Shown piece by piece: positions 17,993 through 30,014 of a DNA stretch of 64,000 bases. Made by a program: the position numbers and the translations under genes. Numbering within the stretch: position 1 is the first letter of the stretch; every line of letters begins with the position of its first letter. Where the stretch lies: NCBI RefSeq assembly GCF_000993825.1, contig NZ_CP011114.1, positions 4,340,001 through 4,404,000 on the forward strand, in the 5' to 3' direction. A model generated the notes under the pieces. It worked only from the letters and a program-made list of their open reading frames with translations, ran no database searches and was not told the origin of the DNA. This DNA is from Paenibacillus durus ATCC 35681. GTDB lineage: Bacteria > Bacillota > Bacilli > Paenibacillales > Paenibacillaceae.

Positions 17993-18025
17993 TAATAAAG
18001 AGACCCGGCCGCAACGGACAGGTCT
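17993..18025 (-). terminator. Probable terminator after murA
   Basis: Imperfect hairpin from AGACCCGGCCG (18001-18011) and CGGACAGGTCT (18015-18025) with two mismatches; on the minus strand it is followed by CTTTATTATG, a modest U-tract. Confidence 0.6.
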
Positions 18026-18063
18026 TTTCTCATTGTAATCTTCAATTTATTTTTGTCAGAGAG

Positions 18064-19446
18064 TTAGACCCAGGTCGGTTGAATCTGAACCTGAAATCTT
18101 GGCTTCGTCTCCTCGCTCTTCAGAGCGGCGTTCCTTGCCGTTTCCGGTTTGAGCGATTCTTCTTTGGCTGCTTCCACTGAGCTTTCATCCAGCGTAACGC
18201 GCCAAATGTCCGCACCCAGGCCAGAGAGCTTCTCTGCCAGATGCACATAGCCGCGGTCGATATGATGCGTGCCGCCCACTTCCGTCGTTCCCTCTGCAAC
18301 CAAGCCGGCCAGGATCAGCGCAGCGCCCGCGCGCAGGTCCGTTGCGCAGACCTTCGCTCCAACCAGTCGGGCATTGCCGGTAACGATGGCGGAACGTCCT
18401 TCGATCTTGATTTCCGCGTTCATGAGGTGGAATTCATCCACATGCATAAAGCGATTCTCAAAGACCGTCTCCGTAATCACGCTCGTTCCTTCTGAACGAA
18501 GCAGCAGCGCCATCATCTGGGACTGCATGTCGGTAGGAAAGCCCGGATAAGGCAAAGTCTTCACATCCACAGCCTTCAGCGGCTTGTCACTGATAACACG
18601 GACGCCGTTCTCATCCGGAATAATCGTCACGCCCATCTCTTCCATCTTGGCAATAACCGGACCGAGATGATCGGCAATGGCGCCTTCCACATACACATCA
18701 CCGCCCGTAATCGCCGCAGCCACCATATATGTGCCCGCTTCAATCCGGTCAGGAATGACATGATGTCTTACGCCGTGCAGACGCTCTACCCCTTCAATAC
18801 GGATAACGCCTGTGCCCGCACCGCGAACGACAGCGCCCATACTGTTCAGGTAATTGGCCAAATCGACAATCTCCGGTTCCTTCGCGGCATTCTCGATCGT
18901 CGTCACGCCTTCGGCCAAAGCCGCGGCCATCATGATATTCTCGGTTGCGCCTACGCTGGCAACGTCCAGATAGATCTTTGCCCCGCGCAGCCGGCCATTG
19001 CTCTTGGCTTCGATATAGCCCTGCCCCAAGCTAATTTCGGCACCAAGTGCTTCAAAGCCCTTCAGATGCTGGTCGATGGGGCGCGTTCCGATTGCGCAGC
19101 CGCCCGGCAGAGAAATACGCGTATGACCAAGCCGGGATAAAAGAGGTCCCATCACCAAAAAAGAAGCCCGCATTTTGCGCACCCACTCGTAGGGCGCTTC
19201 ACAAGTCGAGAGCTTTCGGGCATCCACCTGAATAATATCATTCTGATATGTAACTCCCGCCCCCAGAGATTCCAATACTTTACTGATTGTTAATACATCA
19301 TCTAGCGGAGGAGCGTCAACAATAACGCTGTCTCCTTCTTCAGCCAATAAAGAGGCGGCTATGATCGGTAGTACGGAATTTTTCGCGCCGCTTACTTTTA
19401 CGCTCCCGGTCAATCTTTTGCCACCGCGGACGATAAATTTACTCAT
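18064..19446 (-). CDS. murA: UDP-N-acetylglucosamine 1-carboxyvinyltransferase
   Basis: First committed step of peptidoglycan precursor synthesis: transfers enolpyruvate from PEP to UDP-GlcNAc in the cytoplasm. 460 residues of EPSP-synthase fold, with the N-terminal [14 protein letters not shown] motif and the fosfomycin-target cysteine Cys117 in [12 protein letters not shown]. The catalytic domain ends near residue 425; the last 35 or so residues (Glu/Lys/Ala-rich, ending QPTWV) are an extension beyond the usual length. ATG start with GGAGGG 9 nt upstream. The position next to spoIID and the atp operon matches B. subtilis murAA. Confidence 0.93.
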   Translation of the reverse strand: MSKFIVRGGKRLTGSVKVSGAKNSVLPIIAASLLAEEGDSVIVDAPPLDDVLTISKVLESLGAGVTYQNDIIQVDARKLSTCEAPYEWVRKMRASFLVMGPLLSRLGHTRISLPGGCAIGTRPIDQHLKGFEALGAEISLGQGYIEAKSNGRLRGAKIYLDVASVGATENIMMAAALAEGVTTIENAAKEPEIVDLANYLNSMGAVVRGAGTGVIRIEGVERLHGVRHHVIPDRIEAGTYMVAAAITGGDVYVEGAIADHLGPVIAKMEEMGVTIIPDENGVRVISDKPLKAVDVKTLPYPGFPTDMQSQMMALLLRSEGTSVITETVFENRFMHVDEFHLMNAEIKIEGRSAIVTGNARLVGAKVCATDLRAGAALILAGLVAEGTTEVGGTHHIDRGYVHLAEKLSGLGADIWRVTLDESSVEAAKEESLKPETARNAALKSEETKPRFQVQIQPTWV

Positions 19447-19641
19447 TTTTCATTTCCCTCCGCGTCCATTATTTTCTCTGACATTGATATCATTCTCCAT
19501 ATCCTTGCTTGTTTGAGTACAATTACATGTAATAGTCATTTGTAAAATACTTCGATTCCGCTGCTTGGCCCCGGATTAGCGCGGGACGCTTGTTTAGATT
19601 AAGTTTTAACATAAAAAAATGTTATTATGCGGACCGCCTGT

Positions 19642-19902
19642 TCAATAAAGCATATGGCGAATTTGAGCGCTATATCCCAAATAGTCCAGCAGAAAACCCG
19701 CTACAAAATGTCCCAGTACGATAGCCAGCAGCAAATGAAGCAGCCGCCCTTGCGGGCTCTTGGGATATCTTATGATCAAATCCAGCTTAAGGTTCTGCAA
19801 GGCCCACCAGGATATTGCAACACACAATAACGACACAACCATCGACATCAAACCGCTAATCCCTATAGAACCGGTAAGTTCGGCTGTCATCCTTTCATCC
19901 AT
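19642..19902 (-). CDS. DUF1146 family small membrane protein (YwzB-like)
   Basis: 86 residues with two hydrophobic helices (about 17-36 and 55-77) joined by a conserved segment (LQNLKLDLIIRYPKSPQGRLL), as in the DUF1146/YwzB family. Function unknown. It sits between atpC and murA exactly as ywzB does in B. subtilis. ATG start with GGGGG upstream. It lies beyond the atp terminator, so it is transcribed separately. Confidence 0.8.
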   Translation of the reverse strand: MDERMTAELTGSIGISGLMSMVVSLLCVAISWWALQNLKLDLIIRYPKSPQGRLLHLLLAIVLGHFVAGFLLDYLGYSAQIRHMLY

Positions 19903-20099
19903 CCTAAACCCCCAACCTATGCTTGCTCGGAAATCGACTCTTACATCATACTTGCGTAATGAAAAAGAATCCAGTACTTTTGCAACTTTTTTAGTTAAAA
20001 GTCTTGAGGAAAACGCTCTTATTTTTAATGTCCACTCAGAAATTACAAAATGACATCAATCGTTAAATTATTGTCACCTTATATCACTGGAATTTCAAG

Positions 20100-20133
20100 T
20101 AAAAAAGCAGCCCGGCGCAAGGCCAGACTGCTT
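20100..20133 (-). terminator. Terminator of the atp operon
   Basis: Hairpin between AAGCAG (20105-20110) and CTGCTT (20128-20133) with GC-rich inner pairing; followed on the minus strand by six T residues. Confidence 0.8.
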
Positions 20134-20139
20134 CTCATG

Positions 20140-20556
20140 TTATTTTTGTCCTTTTTTGGTGGACACTTTAATCCGTGTAACCGCACGCTGCAGTGCAAGC
20201 TCAGCGCGGCGATGGTCAATCTCGTCCTGCTTGCCATTGGACTGCAAACGGCGCTGTGCGCGTTCTTTGGCCGCCTCGGCGCGTTCAAGATCGATATCGC
20301 TGGGCAGCTCAGCACTCTCAGCCAGCACGGTCACTTTATCCTTATGCACTTCGATAAAACCGCCATGCACGGCGACTGTCGTCGTACCGTCGTCCGATTT
20401 GATGATCATCGGCGCAACCTGAAGCGGAGTTACAAGCGGAACATGTCCCGGCAAAATGCCCAGATCGCCATCTGCCCCCCGTACGGTCAAGCTGTGAACC
20501 TGCTTGGCGTATACGAGGTGATCCGGCGTGACAATTTCCAATAAAAAAGTGTTCAC
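20140..20556 (-). CDS. atpC: ATP synthase F1 subunit epsilon
   Basis: Central-stalk subunit that couples rotation to catalysis and can inhibit hydrolysis. 138 residues: N-terminal beta-barrel (about 1-84, FLLEIVTPDHLVYAKQV, GILPGHVPLVTPL) and C-terminal helical hairpin (LERAEAAKERAQRRLQ). GTG start with GAGGAGG upstream, 27 bp after atpD. Last gene of the operon. Confidence 0.95.
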   Translation of the reverse strand: MNTFLLEIVTPDHLVYAKQVHSLTVRGADGDLGILPGHVPLVTPLQVAPMIIKSDDGTTTVAVHGGFIEVHKDKVTVLAESAELPSDIDLERAEAAKERAQRRLQSNGKQDEIDHRRAELALQRAVTRIKVSTKKGQK

Positions 20557-20582
20557 TTCGAATTCCTCCTCAAACCTTCAGG

Positions 20583-21983
<1,401 letters not shown>

Positions 21984-22013
21984 CTATGTTTCCCTCCTTG
22001 AAAACTGTTACCC

Positions 22014-22110
22014 AAGAAGAAACGGCTGCGCCGTCCTTTTATAGGTCGGTATCGCTTTCTCATAAAATACAAGACAAGAATAAGCGCTCAGCTTATGCCT
22101 ACCTTATATT
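22014..22110. repeat. Dispersed double-hairpin repeat, family 1, copy 2, inside the atp operon
   Basis: 97 bp aligning with the copy at 15687-15786. It begins AAGAAGAAACGGC and ends CTTATATT, directly abutting the atpG stop codon. It can form the same two hairpins (AACGGC/GCCGT type and AATAAGC/GCTTAT). Transcription of the atp operon must read through it. Confidence 0.7.
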
Positions 22111-22989
22111 TTAAGACTGCGCGTTCGCACCCGCTACGATCTCGGTAATTTCCTGCGTAATTGCCGCCTGACGGGCACGGTTGTACGTAAGCGTCAGATT
22201 TCCGATCATTTTCGAGGCATTCTTGGTCGCACTGCCCATTGCCGTCATCTTGGCGCCCAGTTCACTGGCTTTCGCGTCAAGAATGGCGCTGTAAATCAAA
22301 GTCTCCGCATATTTCGGCAGCAGAACCTCTAGTACGCCTTCCGGCGACGGTTCATATTCATAGCCCGCTTTAAGCTCATGACTTTGAGACTCCTCCACCT
22401 GTCCTACTCCGTCCATCGGCAGCAGCCGCACTACAGTCGGAACCTGGCTGATCGGATTCACAAACACGTTATAACAGATATAGATCTCGTCGAACACGCC
22501 TTCCTCGAATTGTCCCACCGCCGCATAGGCGATCTCCTTGATATCGGCAAAAGACGGAGTGTCGGAAAGCTCAGTGACTTCCTCGACAATCGGATAGTTG
22601 CGCCGGCGCAGGAAATCCCGCCCCTTGCGGCCGATCACAAACAGGCCGTATTCATCCTTAGAGCTGTGACGCTCCTGAATAAGCGTCGTCACCTTACGCA
22701 AGACGTTGGCATTCGAGCCTCCGGTTAGGCCGCGGTCTGAAGTAACGACAATATATCCGGTCTTCTTGACGGGACGGCTTACCAGCATGGGATGCTGGAT
22801 TCCTTTTGTGCCGGCAGCGATATTCGACACGACTTCTTTCAGCTTCTGCGAATACGGTCGGGCCGCTTCCGCCTTCTCCTGTGCTTTTCTCAGCTTGGCG
22901 GCGGCGACCATTTCCATAGCTTTGGTGATTTGTCTGGTGTTCTGAACGCTTTTGATTTGCCGTTTAATATCACGCATGCTTCTTGCCAT
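22111..22989 (-). CDS. atpG: ATP synthase F1 subunit gamma
   Basis: Rotor shaft of F1. 292 residues from the start MARSMRDIKRQIKSVQNTRQ, long N- and C-terminal coiled-coil helices (ITKAMEMVAAAKLRKAQ; NASKMIGNLTLTYNRARQAAITQEI). ATG at 22989 is chosen: it has AGGTGGTG about 6 nt upstream and matches the conserved N terminus. An in-frame open stretch extends 34 codons further upstream but only translates a tandem hairpin repeat, so I reject it. Confidence 0.95.
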   Translation of the reverse strand: MARSMRDIKRQIKSVQNTRQITKAMEMVAAAKLRKAQEKAEAARPYSQKLKEVVSNIAAGTKGIQHPMLVSRPVKKTGYIVVTSDRGLTGGSNANVLRKVTTLIQERHSSKDEYGLFVIGRKGRDFLRRRNYPIVEEVTELSDTPSFADIKEIAYAAVGQFEEGVFDEIYICYNVFVNPISQVPTVVRLLPMDGVGQVEESQSHELKAGYEYEPSPEGVLEVLLPKYAETLIYSAILDAKASELGAKMTAMGSATKNASKMIGNLTLTYNRARQAAITQEITEIVAGANAQS

Positions 22990-23006
22990 GATTTCACCAC
23001 CTATAA

Positions 23007-23085
23007 GCTTTGGCGAAGCCAAAGCTGGCTTCGTAAGCATAATCTTTTTTGCTTTGGCGAAGCCAAAGCCGGCTTCGTAAGCATA
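23007..23085. repeat. Tandem pair of 35-bp hairpin units between atpA and atpG
   Basis: Units at 23007-23041 and 23051-23085 differ at a single base. Each contains the perfect stem GCTTTGGC-GAA-GCCAAAGC followed by GGCTTCGTAAGCATA. The 9 bp between them is T-rich. The pair occupies most of the 172-bp gap inside the atp operon. Confidence 0.85.
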
Positions 23086-23161
23086 TGCCAAGCTTAAGAG
23101 AAATCCTCAAGCCCGGCATACTCTTAATCTTTTCTAATTAATTTGCGTCCAAGGTTAATCC

Positions 23162-24679
<1,518 letters not shown>

Positions 24680-24685
24680 TCACCC

Positions 24686-25237
24686 CTATCTTCTGTGCTT
24701 ATCGTTAAAGGATTTTTCCAGACGTTCCAGCTTGCCGGCAAGGCTGCCGTCGTACAGCGTATCGCCGATGACTACTTTAAGTCCGCCCAGCAAGCTTTTG
24801 TCGACTACATTGCTAACACGAATCTTGCGGTCGGTCAAAGCCCCGAATTCTTCCGCGACAGCTTTCTTCTCCTGCTCGTCCAGCTCATACATGGAATACA
24901 CGGTAGCGTCGGCAAGACCCAGGCTCTCGCCTTCGATCTTGACGTAGCTGTCCAGCAGTTCGGAAAGGATGCTCATTCTCCCGCGCTCTACGAGAAGTTC
25001 AAGCGTGTTGATTACAACATTCGACAGCTTGCCTTCAAGGGTTTGCTTGAGCACCGCCAGCTTGTCCTCCCCCGAAATTTTCGGAGTGCTGATGAATCTT
25101 TGAAGATCGTTATTCGAAGCCAGCGCGGAAACCAGGGCTTTCAGCTCTTGCTCGACTTCCAGCGTCTTCTTCTCTTCAACAGCCACCTCGAACAATGCCT
25201 TCGCGTATCTTTTGGCAACTACCGTATCCTGGCTCAT
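24686..25237 (-). CDS. atpH: ATP synthase F1 subunit delta
   Basis: Peripheral-stalk subunit linking the b subunits to the top of F1. 183 residues: helical N-terminal domain (VAKRYAKALFEVAVEEK) and conserved C-terminal DGSLAGKLERLEKSF. The ATG overlaps the atpF stop by 4 bp (ATGA), which indicates translational coupling. Confidence 0.95.
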   Translation of the reverse strand: MSQDTVVAKRYAKALFEVAVEEKKTLEVEQELKALVSALASNNDLQRFISTPKISGEDKLAVLKQTLEGKLSNVVINTLELLVERGRMSILSELLDSYVKIEGESLGLADATVYSMYELDEQEKKAVAEEFGALTDRKIRVSNVVDKSLLGGLKVVIGDTLYDGSLAGKLERLEKSFNDKHRR

Positions 25238-25722
25238 GATCTGCCCCCAACCTCTTTGAGGTACTTATCAACGAGCTCCTCCTGCGCAGCATCCGAGCTG
25301 ACTTCCTTCTCAAGCAGCTTGGATGCGATTTTTACGGATGCCGAACCAAGCTCGCTGCGCAGCGCCTCGACGGCCTTGTTTTTTTCGTTCTGAATGTCGC
25401 GGACAGCCTCATCCTTGATTCGGGCTGCTTCTACCTTGGCCTGCTCAAGCAATTGTTCGGTTTGCTTGCTGCTTGTCTGTCTGGACTGCTCGATAATGTC
25501 ATAAGCTTCTTTGCGGGCTTCTTGGAGAGCCTGCTTCTGTTCCTCAACGTAAGCGACCGCCTGCTCCCGCGTCTGCGAAGCTTCACTCATTTGCTGCAAT
25601 ACCAGCTCGCGCCGTTTCTCCATAACGGAGAACAGTGGACCGAAGGCATACTTATTAAGCAGAAAATACAAAATCAGAAATGCAATCAGCGCCAGGACGA
25701 GCGATGTGATTGAAAAATGCAC
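25234..25722 (-). CDS. atpF: ATP synthase Fo subunit b
   Basis: Membrane-anchored peripheral stalk. 162 residues: one N-terminal transmembrane helix (about 4-22, ITSLVLALIAFLILYFLL), then a long charged coiled coil (VMEKRRELVLQQMSEA onwards) that ends in LVDKYLKEVGGRS. GTG start with GGAAAGGAG upstream. Confidence 0.95.
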   Translation of the reverse strand: MHFSITSLVLALIAFLILYFLLNKYAFGPLFSVMEKRRELVLQQMSEASQTREQAVAYVEEQKQALQEARKEAYDIIEQSRQTSSKQTEQLLEQAKVEAARIKDEAVRDIQNEKNKAVEALRSELGSASVKIASKLLEKEVSSDAAQEELVDKYLKEVGGRS

Positions 25723-25837
25723 TTAAGGTCACTCCTTTCCGGTAACGTTCGTTAAACAACTCCATGGACAAGGCCCCTGAGCCAAAAAGAAAGCGCGGAG
25801 GGCCGTGGCCTTCCCCGCCAATAGTATAAAGCTTGTT

Positions 25838-26062
<225 letters not shown>

Positions 26063-26137
26063 TTAATGAATCCTCCTTAAAATTGTGTGAAATTTATATT
26101 TAAAGATCAGACGTACTTGCGTGCGCCTTGATTGAAA

Positions 26138-26956
26138 CTAATGATCCTCATGCGTGGCTATCGCCTGTGATATGTACAGGAATGTCAGCATGGTAAAGAC
26201 AAAAGCCTGGATTGAACCAACGAAGATACTGAAGCCCTGCCACACCATAAGCAGCGGGATGGAGGCGACAAAGCCGAAAATCCCGAGAGAGCCCAGCTTG
26301 ACGAGCTGCGCAATCAGCACTTCCCCGGCGAAGATATTGCCGAAAAGACGCATACCGTGTGTCAGCAGCTTGGAGAACTGCTCAATCAGGTTAATCGGCA
26401 GGAAGACTGGGAACGGTTGAAGATAATGCTTGAAATACGCTTTCGTGTTGCGAGTAATTCCGAGAAAATGGACAATAAGGAAAATTAATCCAGCCAGTCC
26501 CAAGGATACGGCAGGATCGGCTGTAGGCGATTTCCACCAGCTTACTCCGACTTCTGCTTCCCCTGCCGGATTAGCGGCATGGACCTTATGGAGTTCCTCT
26601 ACAACATTTACAAGCGGTTGGTTAAAGAACGTCGCTTTGCTGGCATCGTGGTACTCGGTAACGATACCGAACGGCAAGCCAAGCATATTTCCGACAAAAA
26701 TAAACAGGATCAGCGTAAGTCCAAGACTGAGGAAAGGCTTGCCTTTCTTCAAATCCATGGTGCTGGACATCATCCCTTGTACAAATTCAACGAGCCATTC
26801 CATGAAGTTTTGCATTTTGCCAGGGTTCTCCACGGAAAGATTTCGCGTCCCCAAACGAGCAATAATCAAGACGATTGCACAAGTAACGATCAGCATCAGC
26901 ACGATGGACAGATCAAATTCAAATCCACCCAGTTCAATATTTGGTGATAAATGCAT
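26138..26956 (-). CDS. atpB: ATP synthase Fo subunit a
   Basis: Membrane subunit providing the proton half-channels. 272 residues with five to six transmembrane segments; the essential arginine lies in LLTHGMRLFGNIFAGEVL, and the C-terminal VGSIQAFVFTMLTFLYISQA is typical. I chose ATG at 26956 (MHLSPNIELGG), with AAAGGGGTGAG upstream; the GTG 9 nt earlier overlaps that ribosome site. Confidence 0.95.
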   Translation of the reverse strand: MHLSPNIELGGFEFDLSIVLMLIVTCAIVLIIARLGTRNLSVENPGKMQNFMEWLVEFVQGMMSSTMDLKKGKPFLSLGLTLILFIFVGNMLGLPFGIVTEYHDASKATFFNQPLVNVVEELHKVHAANPAGEAEVGVSWWKSPTADPAVSLGLAGLIFLIVHFLGITRNTKAYFKHYLQPFPVFLPINLIEQFSKLLTHGMRLFGNIFAGEVLIAQLVKLGSLGIFGFVASIPLLMVWQGFSIFVGSIQAFVFTMLTFLYISQAIATHEDH

Positions 26957-26961
26957 GTTTC

Positions 26962-27363
26962 TCACCCCTTTCCGTCAGTATGTTTGCGTTCCTCAATTTG
27001 CAGCAAAATAAAGCCCATGATGGGAAGTACGAAATAACCGGTTGCAAGACTGGCGCATACCGCGATTTCATTGAAGTAATGAGGAAATTCAAGCGCAAGT
27101 ACAACCGCCAATATGGAGGTGGCTATTCTCCACCCGAAACCCAGTGAAGCCCGGGCTTTGCTTTCACCGGAGGCGGATTTTGCAATTCCTTTCACTTTGT
27201 GCGCCATGTAAAAAACATTAAGACAGCTTACGCTAGCGCCAAGCACGATACCATGAAGGACGGTGCGGCGATGGGGCATCAATTCGGCGATGATAGCACA
27301 AACCACGATAATTCCCGCGATGGTCATAAACATCAGTTTGTTCATTCTGGCTGCATCATTCAT
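26962..27363 (-). CDS. atpI: ATP synthase subunit I
   Basis: Small membrane protein encoded ahead of atpB in most bacterial atp operons; homologues help assemble the c-ring. 133 residues with four hydrophobic segments and no soluble domain. The 5' end overlaps the upstream atpZ-type gene by 8 bp. The sequence is poorly conserved, so the name rests on membrane layout and position. Confidence 0.82.
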   Translation of the reverse strand: MNDAARMNKLMFMTIAGIIVVCAIIAELMPHRRTVLHGIVLGASVSCLNVFYMAHKVKGIAKSASGESKARASLGFGWRIATSILAVVLALEFPHYFNEIAVCASLATGYFVLPIMGFILLQIEERKHTDGKG

Positions 27364-27610
27364 CGCTATCCCTCGTCACTTTTTTAATAAGACTCACAAT
27401 AGCTGCGGCTCCTGACAACATGCCGAAAAGAACACCTAGACCAACCCACAAACCTTGGTTACCCCACATGCTCCCAAGCCATTTTCCGAAAAAATATCCG
27501 CCTATGGTACAGCCGGCAAGATCTACACCGATGGCACTGACAAGACCCATAGCCTGTAAGGATTTGCGCAATTTTCGGTTCTCGTCATTCGGTTGTTCAG
27601 GCTGTTTCAT
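27356..27610 (-). CDS. atpZ: AtpZ/AtpI family protein
   Basis: First gene of the atp operon. 84 residues: hydrophilic N terminus, then two transmembrane helices (about 22-45 and 52-74), with the family pattern GVDLAGCTIGGYFFGKWLG and GLWVGLGVLFGMLSGAAAIV. AtpZ proteins have been linked to Mg2+/Ca2+ handling and c-ring assembly. ATG at 27610 has GGGTGGGGTG directly upstream and lies about 20 nt after the predicted transcription start; an earlier frame start at 27634 would leave almost no leader. Confidence 0.8.
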   Translation of the reverse strand: MKQPEQPNDENRKLRKSLQAMGLVSAIGVDLAGCTIGGYFFGKWLGSMWGNQGLWVGLGVLFGMLSGAAAIVSLIKKVTRDSDE

Positions 27611-27637
27611 AGCACCCCACCCTTGGAATTCCAATTC

Positions 27638-27667
27638 ATTTTACTGAATGTAACAAGAGTTTGTCAA
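27638..27667 (-). promoter_or_regulatory. Sigma-A promoter of the atp operon
   Basis: Minus strand: -35 TTGACA (27662-27667, perfect), 18-nt spacer, -10 TAAAAT (27638-27643), about 25 nt before the atpZ start codon. Confidence 0.8.
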
Positions 27668-27783
27668 CGTGTCATAAACAGGCTTGAAAAACAGCTGGAA
27701 GTATGAAAAAAATCACAGTAAATCATTCCAAAACCATATCAACCGTACAGTTGTACTGTATGCTTACAAAAATATTTTCAAAA

Positions 27784-28959
27784 CTAAACCTCTTCTGATT
27801 CCAAACCATTTGTGAACATTCTGTGAAATGGGTCAGGGCGCTCTTCAATAACTCCGAAGTGGTGCAAAATCGCATTGACAATACGTTGCGACGCTTTGCC
27901 GTCTCCGTACGGGTTGGCGGCCCGGCTCATGGATTGATAGAGGTCTTGATCCGTCAGCAAAGCATGTGTCCGTTGATACACCTTCTCCTCGTCCGTACCT
28001 ACCAGTTCCAGCGTTCCAGCCTCGATGCCTTCCGGGCGCTCCGTTGTGTCGCGCAGCACGAGAACAGGAACTCCGAAGGAGGGAGCTTCTTCCTGTAAGC
28101 CGCCTGAATCGGTCAAAATCAAGTGGGTATGCGGATAAAAATTGTGCAAGTCCACGACATCCAGCGGATCGATCAGCTTAATTCTGGGATGCCCGCCTAA
28201 AATCTCGTATGCCGGTTCCTTAACCGCAGGACTCGGATGCACGGGATAGCAGATGGCGACATCTTCAAATTCATCAGCAATCCTTTTGACGGCACGGAAA
28301 ATATGACGGTGCGGTTCGCCTTGAGATTCCCTGCGGTGCGCCGTCATCAGAATAAGTCTTTTTCCTGCAGCCCATTCCAGTACCGGATGCCGGTAGCCCG
28401 GCTGTACGGTATATTGAAACACATCGGTCACCGTATTGCCTGTGATATAAACACTTGATTCTTTTTTGTTTTCATGTCTCAAATTCCCCGCCGACCAGTC
28501 GGTCGGAGCAAAGTGGAGATCGGCGATCACACCGGTCAATTGACGGTTCATTTCTTCAGGATACGGAGAGAGCTTGTTCCAGGTTCTAAGCCCCGCTTCC
28601 ACATGCCCTACCTGTATTTGCTGCAAAAAGGAAGCATAGCTCGCTAGAAATGTCGTCAGCGTGTCTCCGTGGACAAGCACCAAATCCGGCTTAGCTTCCC
28701 GCAGCACGGGTTCCAGCCCCGCAAGAACACGAATGGAAATCTCGTTCAGCGTCTGCCGGTCCTTCATGACGTCCAAATCGTAGTCGGGCACAATGTTAAA
28801 TACTTCAAGCACCTGATCAAGCAGCTGCCGATGCTGCGCCGTGACGCAAACGAGCGATTCGATATGCTCGGGATGCTTTTGAAGCTCAAGAACCAGAGGA
28901 GCCATCTTGATCGCCTCGGGACGGACGCCGAAAATCGTCATAACTTTAATCTTGGACAT
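27784..28959 (-). CDS. mnaA: UDP-N-acetylglucosamine 2-epimerase
   Basis: Non-hydrolysing epimerase making UDP-ManNAc from UDP-GlcNAc in the cytoplasm. 391 residues of GT-B-like fold with GVRPEAIKMAPLVLEL at the N terminus, HGDTLTTFLASYASF, HVEAGLRTWNKLSPYPEEMNR and the C-terminal TDSGGLQEEAPSFGVPVLVLRDTTERPE. The product is the donor for TagA, linking it to the wall-polymer genes at 4-7 kb. ATG start; it lies 33 bp after upp and is probably cotranscribed with it. Confidence 0.94.
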   Translation of the reverse strand: MSKIKVMTIFGVRPEAIKMAPLVLELQKHPEHIESLVCVTAQHRQLLDQVLEVFNIVPDYDLDVMKDRQTLNEISIRVLAGLEPVLREAKPDLVLVHGDTLTTFLASYASFLQQIQVGHVEAGLRTWNKLSPYPEEMNRQLTGVIADLHFAPTDWSAGNLRHENKKESSVYITGNTVTDVFQYTVQPGYRHPVLEWAAGKRLILMTAHRRESQGEPHRHIFRAVKRIADEFEDVAICYPVHPSPAVKEPAYEILGGHPRIKLIDPLDVVDLHNFYPHTHLILTDSGGLQEEAPSFGVPVLVLRDTTERPEGIEAGTLELVGTDEEKVYQRTHALLTDQDLYQSMSRAANPYGDGKASQRIVNAILHHFGVIEERPDPFHRMFTNGLESEEV

Positions 28960-28992
28960 AATCCATATCCTTTCTTCTGCTGCTTCTATTTG

Positions 28993-29622
28993 TTACTTCG
29001 TTCCGTACAGCCGGTCTCCGGCATCACCAAGACCCGGTACGATATAGCCATGATCGTTCAGATGATCGTCAAGCGCGGCGACATAAATGTCGACATCGGG
29101 ATGAGCTTCCTGAACGGCGGCAACGCCTTCGGGAGCGGCGATCAGATTCATCATCTTGATCTGCGTACAGCCGCGGTTCTTGAGCGAAGTGATGGCCGCG
29201 ATCGCGGACCCGCCAGTCGCCAGCATCGGATCGATGACAATCAGTTCACGCTCCTGCACATCCGTAGGCAGCTTGATGTAATATTCGACGGGCTGAAGCG
29301 TTTCCGGATCACGGAACAGGCCGACATGGCCCACCTTCGCCGCCGGAAGCAGCTTTAGAACGCCCTCAAGCATCCCAAGGCCGGCGCGCAGGATCGGGAT
29401 AAGTCCCAGCATTCTGCCGGAGATCACCTTGCTTTCGGTTTCAGCAACCGGAGTCTGCACAGTAATTGTTTCCAAAGGAATATCTCGCGTAATCTCATAG
29501 GCCATCAAAGTTGCTACTTCATCTACATGCTCTCTAAATTCCTTCGTATTGGTTCGCACATCGCGTATAAAAGTCAGTTTGTGCTGAATCAAAGGATGAT
29601 CGCAAATCACCAGTTTTCCCAT
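28993..29622 (-). CDS. upp: Uracil phosphoribosyltransferase
   Basis: Pyrimidine salvage: uracil plus PRPP to UMP. 209 residues, the usual length, with [17 protein letters not shown], the PRPP-binding loop [16 protein letters not shown] near residue 130 and the C-terminal [13 protein letters not shown] uracil-binding end. ATG start with GGAGGGAC upstream. In B. subtilis upp also follows glyA. Confidence 0.96.
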   Translation of the reverse strand: MGKLVICDHPLIQHKLTFIRDVRTNTKEFREHVDEVATLMAYEITRDIPLETITVQTPVAETESKVISGRMLGLIPILRAGLGMLEGVLKLLPAAKVGHVGLFRDPETLQPVEYYIKLPTDVQERELIVIDPMLATGGSAIAAITSLKNRGCTQIKMMNLIAAPEGVAAVQEAHPDVDIYVAALDDHLNDHGYIVPGLGDAGDRLYGTK

Positions 29623-29697
29623 TCGTTTGTCCCTCCGGTAGCAGTAAGTTTTGTCCAGGCGAGCCCGGGCTAACTCTTTCTCAGCTAAATCCTGTAT

Positions 29698-29726
29698 ATT
29701 ATATCATCACTGATGGCGCATTTCAT
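29698..29726 (-). promoter_or_regulatory. Probable promoter of upp-mnaA
   Basis: Minus strand: -10 TATAAT (29698-29703, perfect), 17-nt spacer, -35 ATGAAA (29721-29726, four of six). Confidence 0.5.
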
Positions 29727-29926
29727 CTAGCAAAGGAGGGATTGCCGGTCCGGGAAAATCGGAGTTTCAGCTTTTAGTCTTTCATCGTTTATTTACATTT
29801 CCCATTTTCAGGTTTTGCATACTTTTCACATTTTTTTCACGATATTTCATGAAAATTAGTTGAACATTCTCATTCACTTTCTGCAACTTTCATATATTTA
29901 CCACGCGTTTCTGTGAACATTCTGTC

Positions 29927-29968
29927 AAAAAAAGCCCCGGCAAGCCGAAATCCGGACATGCAGGGGCT
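29927..29968 (-). terminator. Terminator after glyA
   Basis: AGCCCC (29933-29938) pairs with GGGGCT (29963-29968) around an inner CGG/CCG-containing loop; seven T residues follow on the minus strand. Confidence 0.8.
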
Positions 29969-30014
29969 GTAAACGAATCGCCGGTCGGCAGTGGACCGCA
30001 CCGCGTTTCAGTGA

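Larger units (their letters stand above)
29623..30014. other. Gene-free stretch between glyA and upp
   Basis: 392 bp, AT-rich in its middle. It holds the glyA terminator (29927-29968) and the upp promoter. I see no gene and no conserved RNA motif in the remainder. Confidence 0.6.

Noticed and set aside
22990..23091. In-frame upstream extension of atpG by 34 codons
   Set aside because: It only translates the tandem hairpin units, has no ribosome site, and the conserved gamma N terminus begins at 22989 with a good AGGTGGTG.
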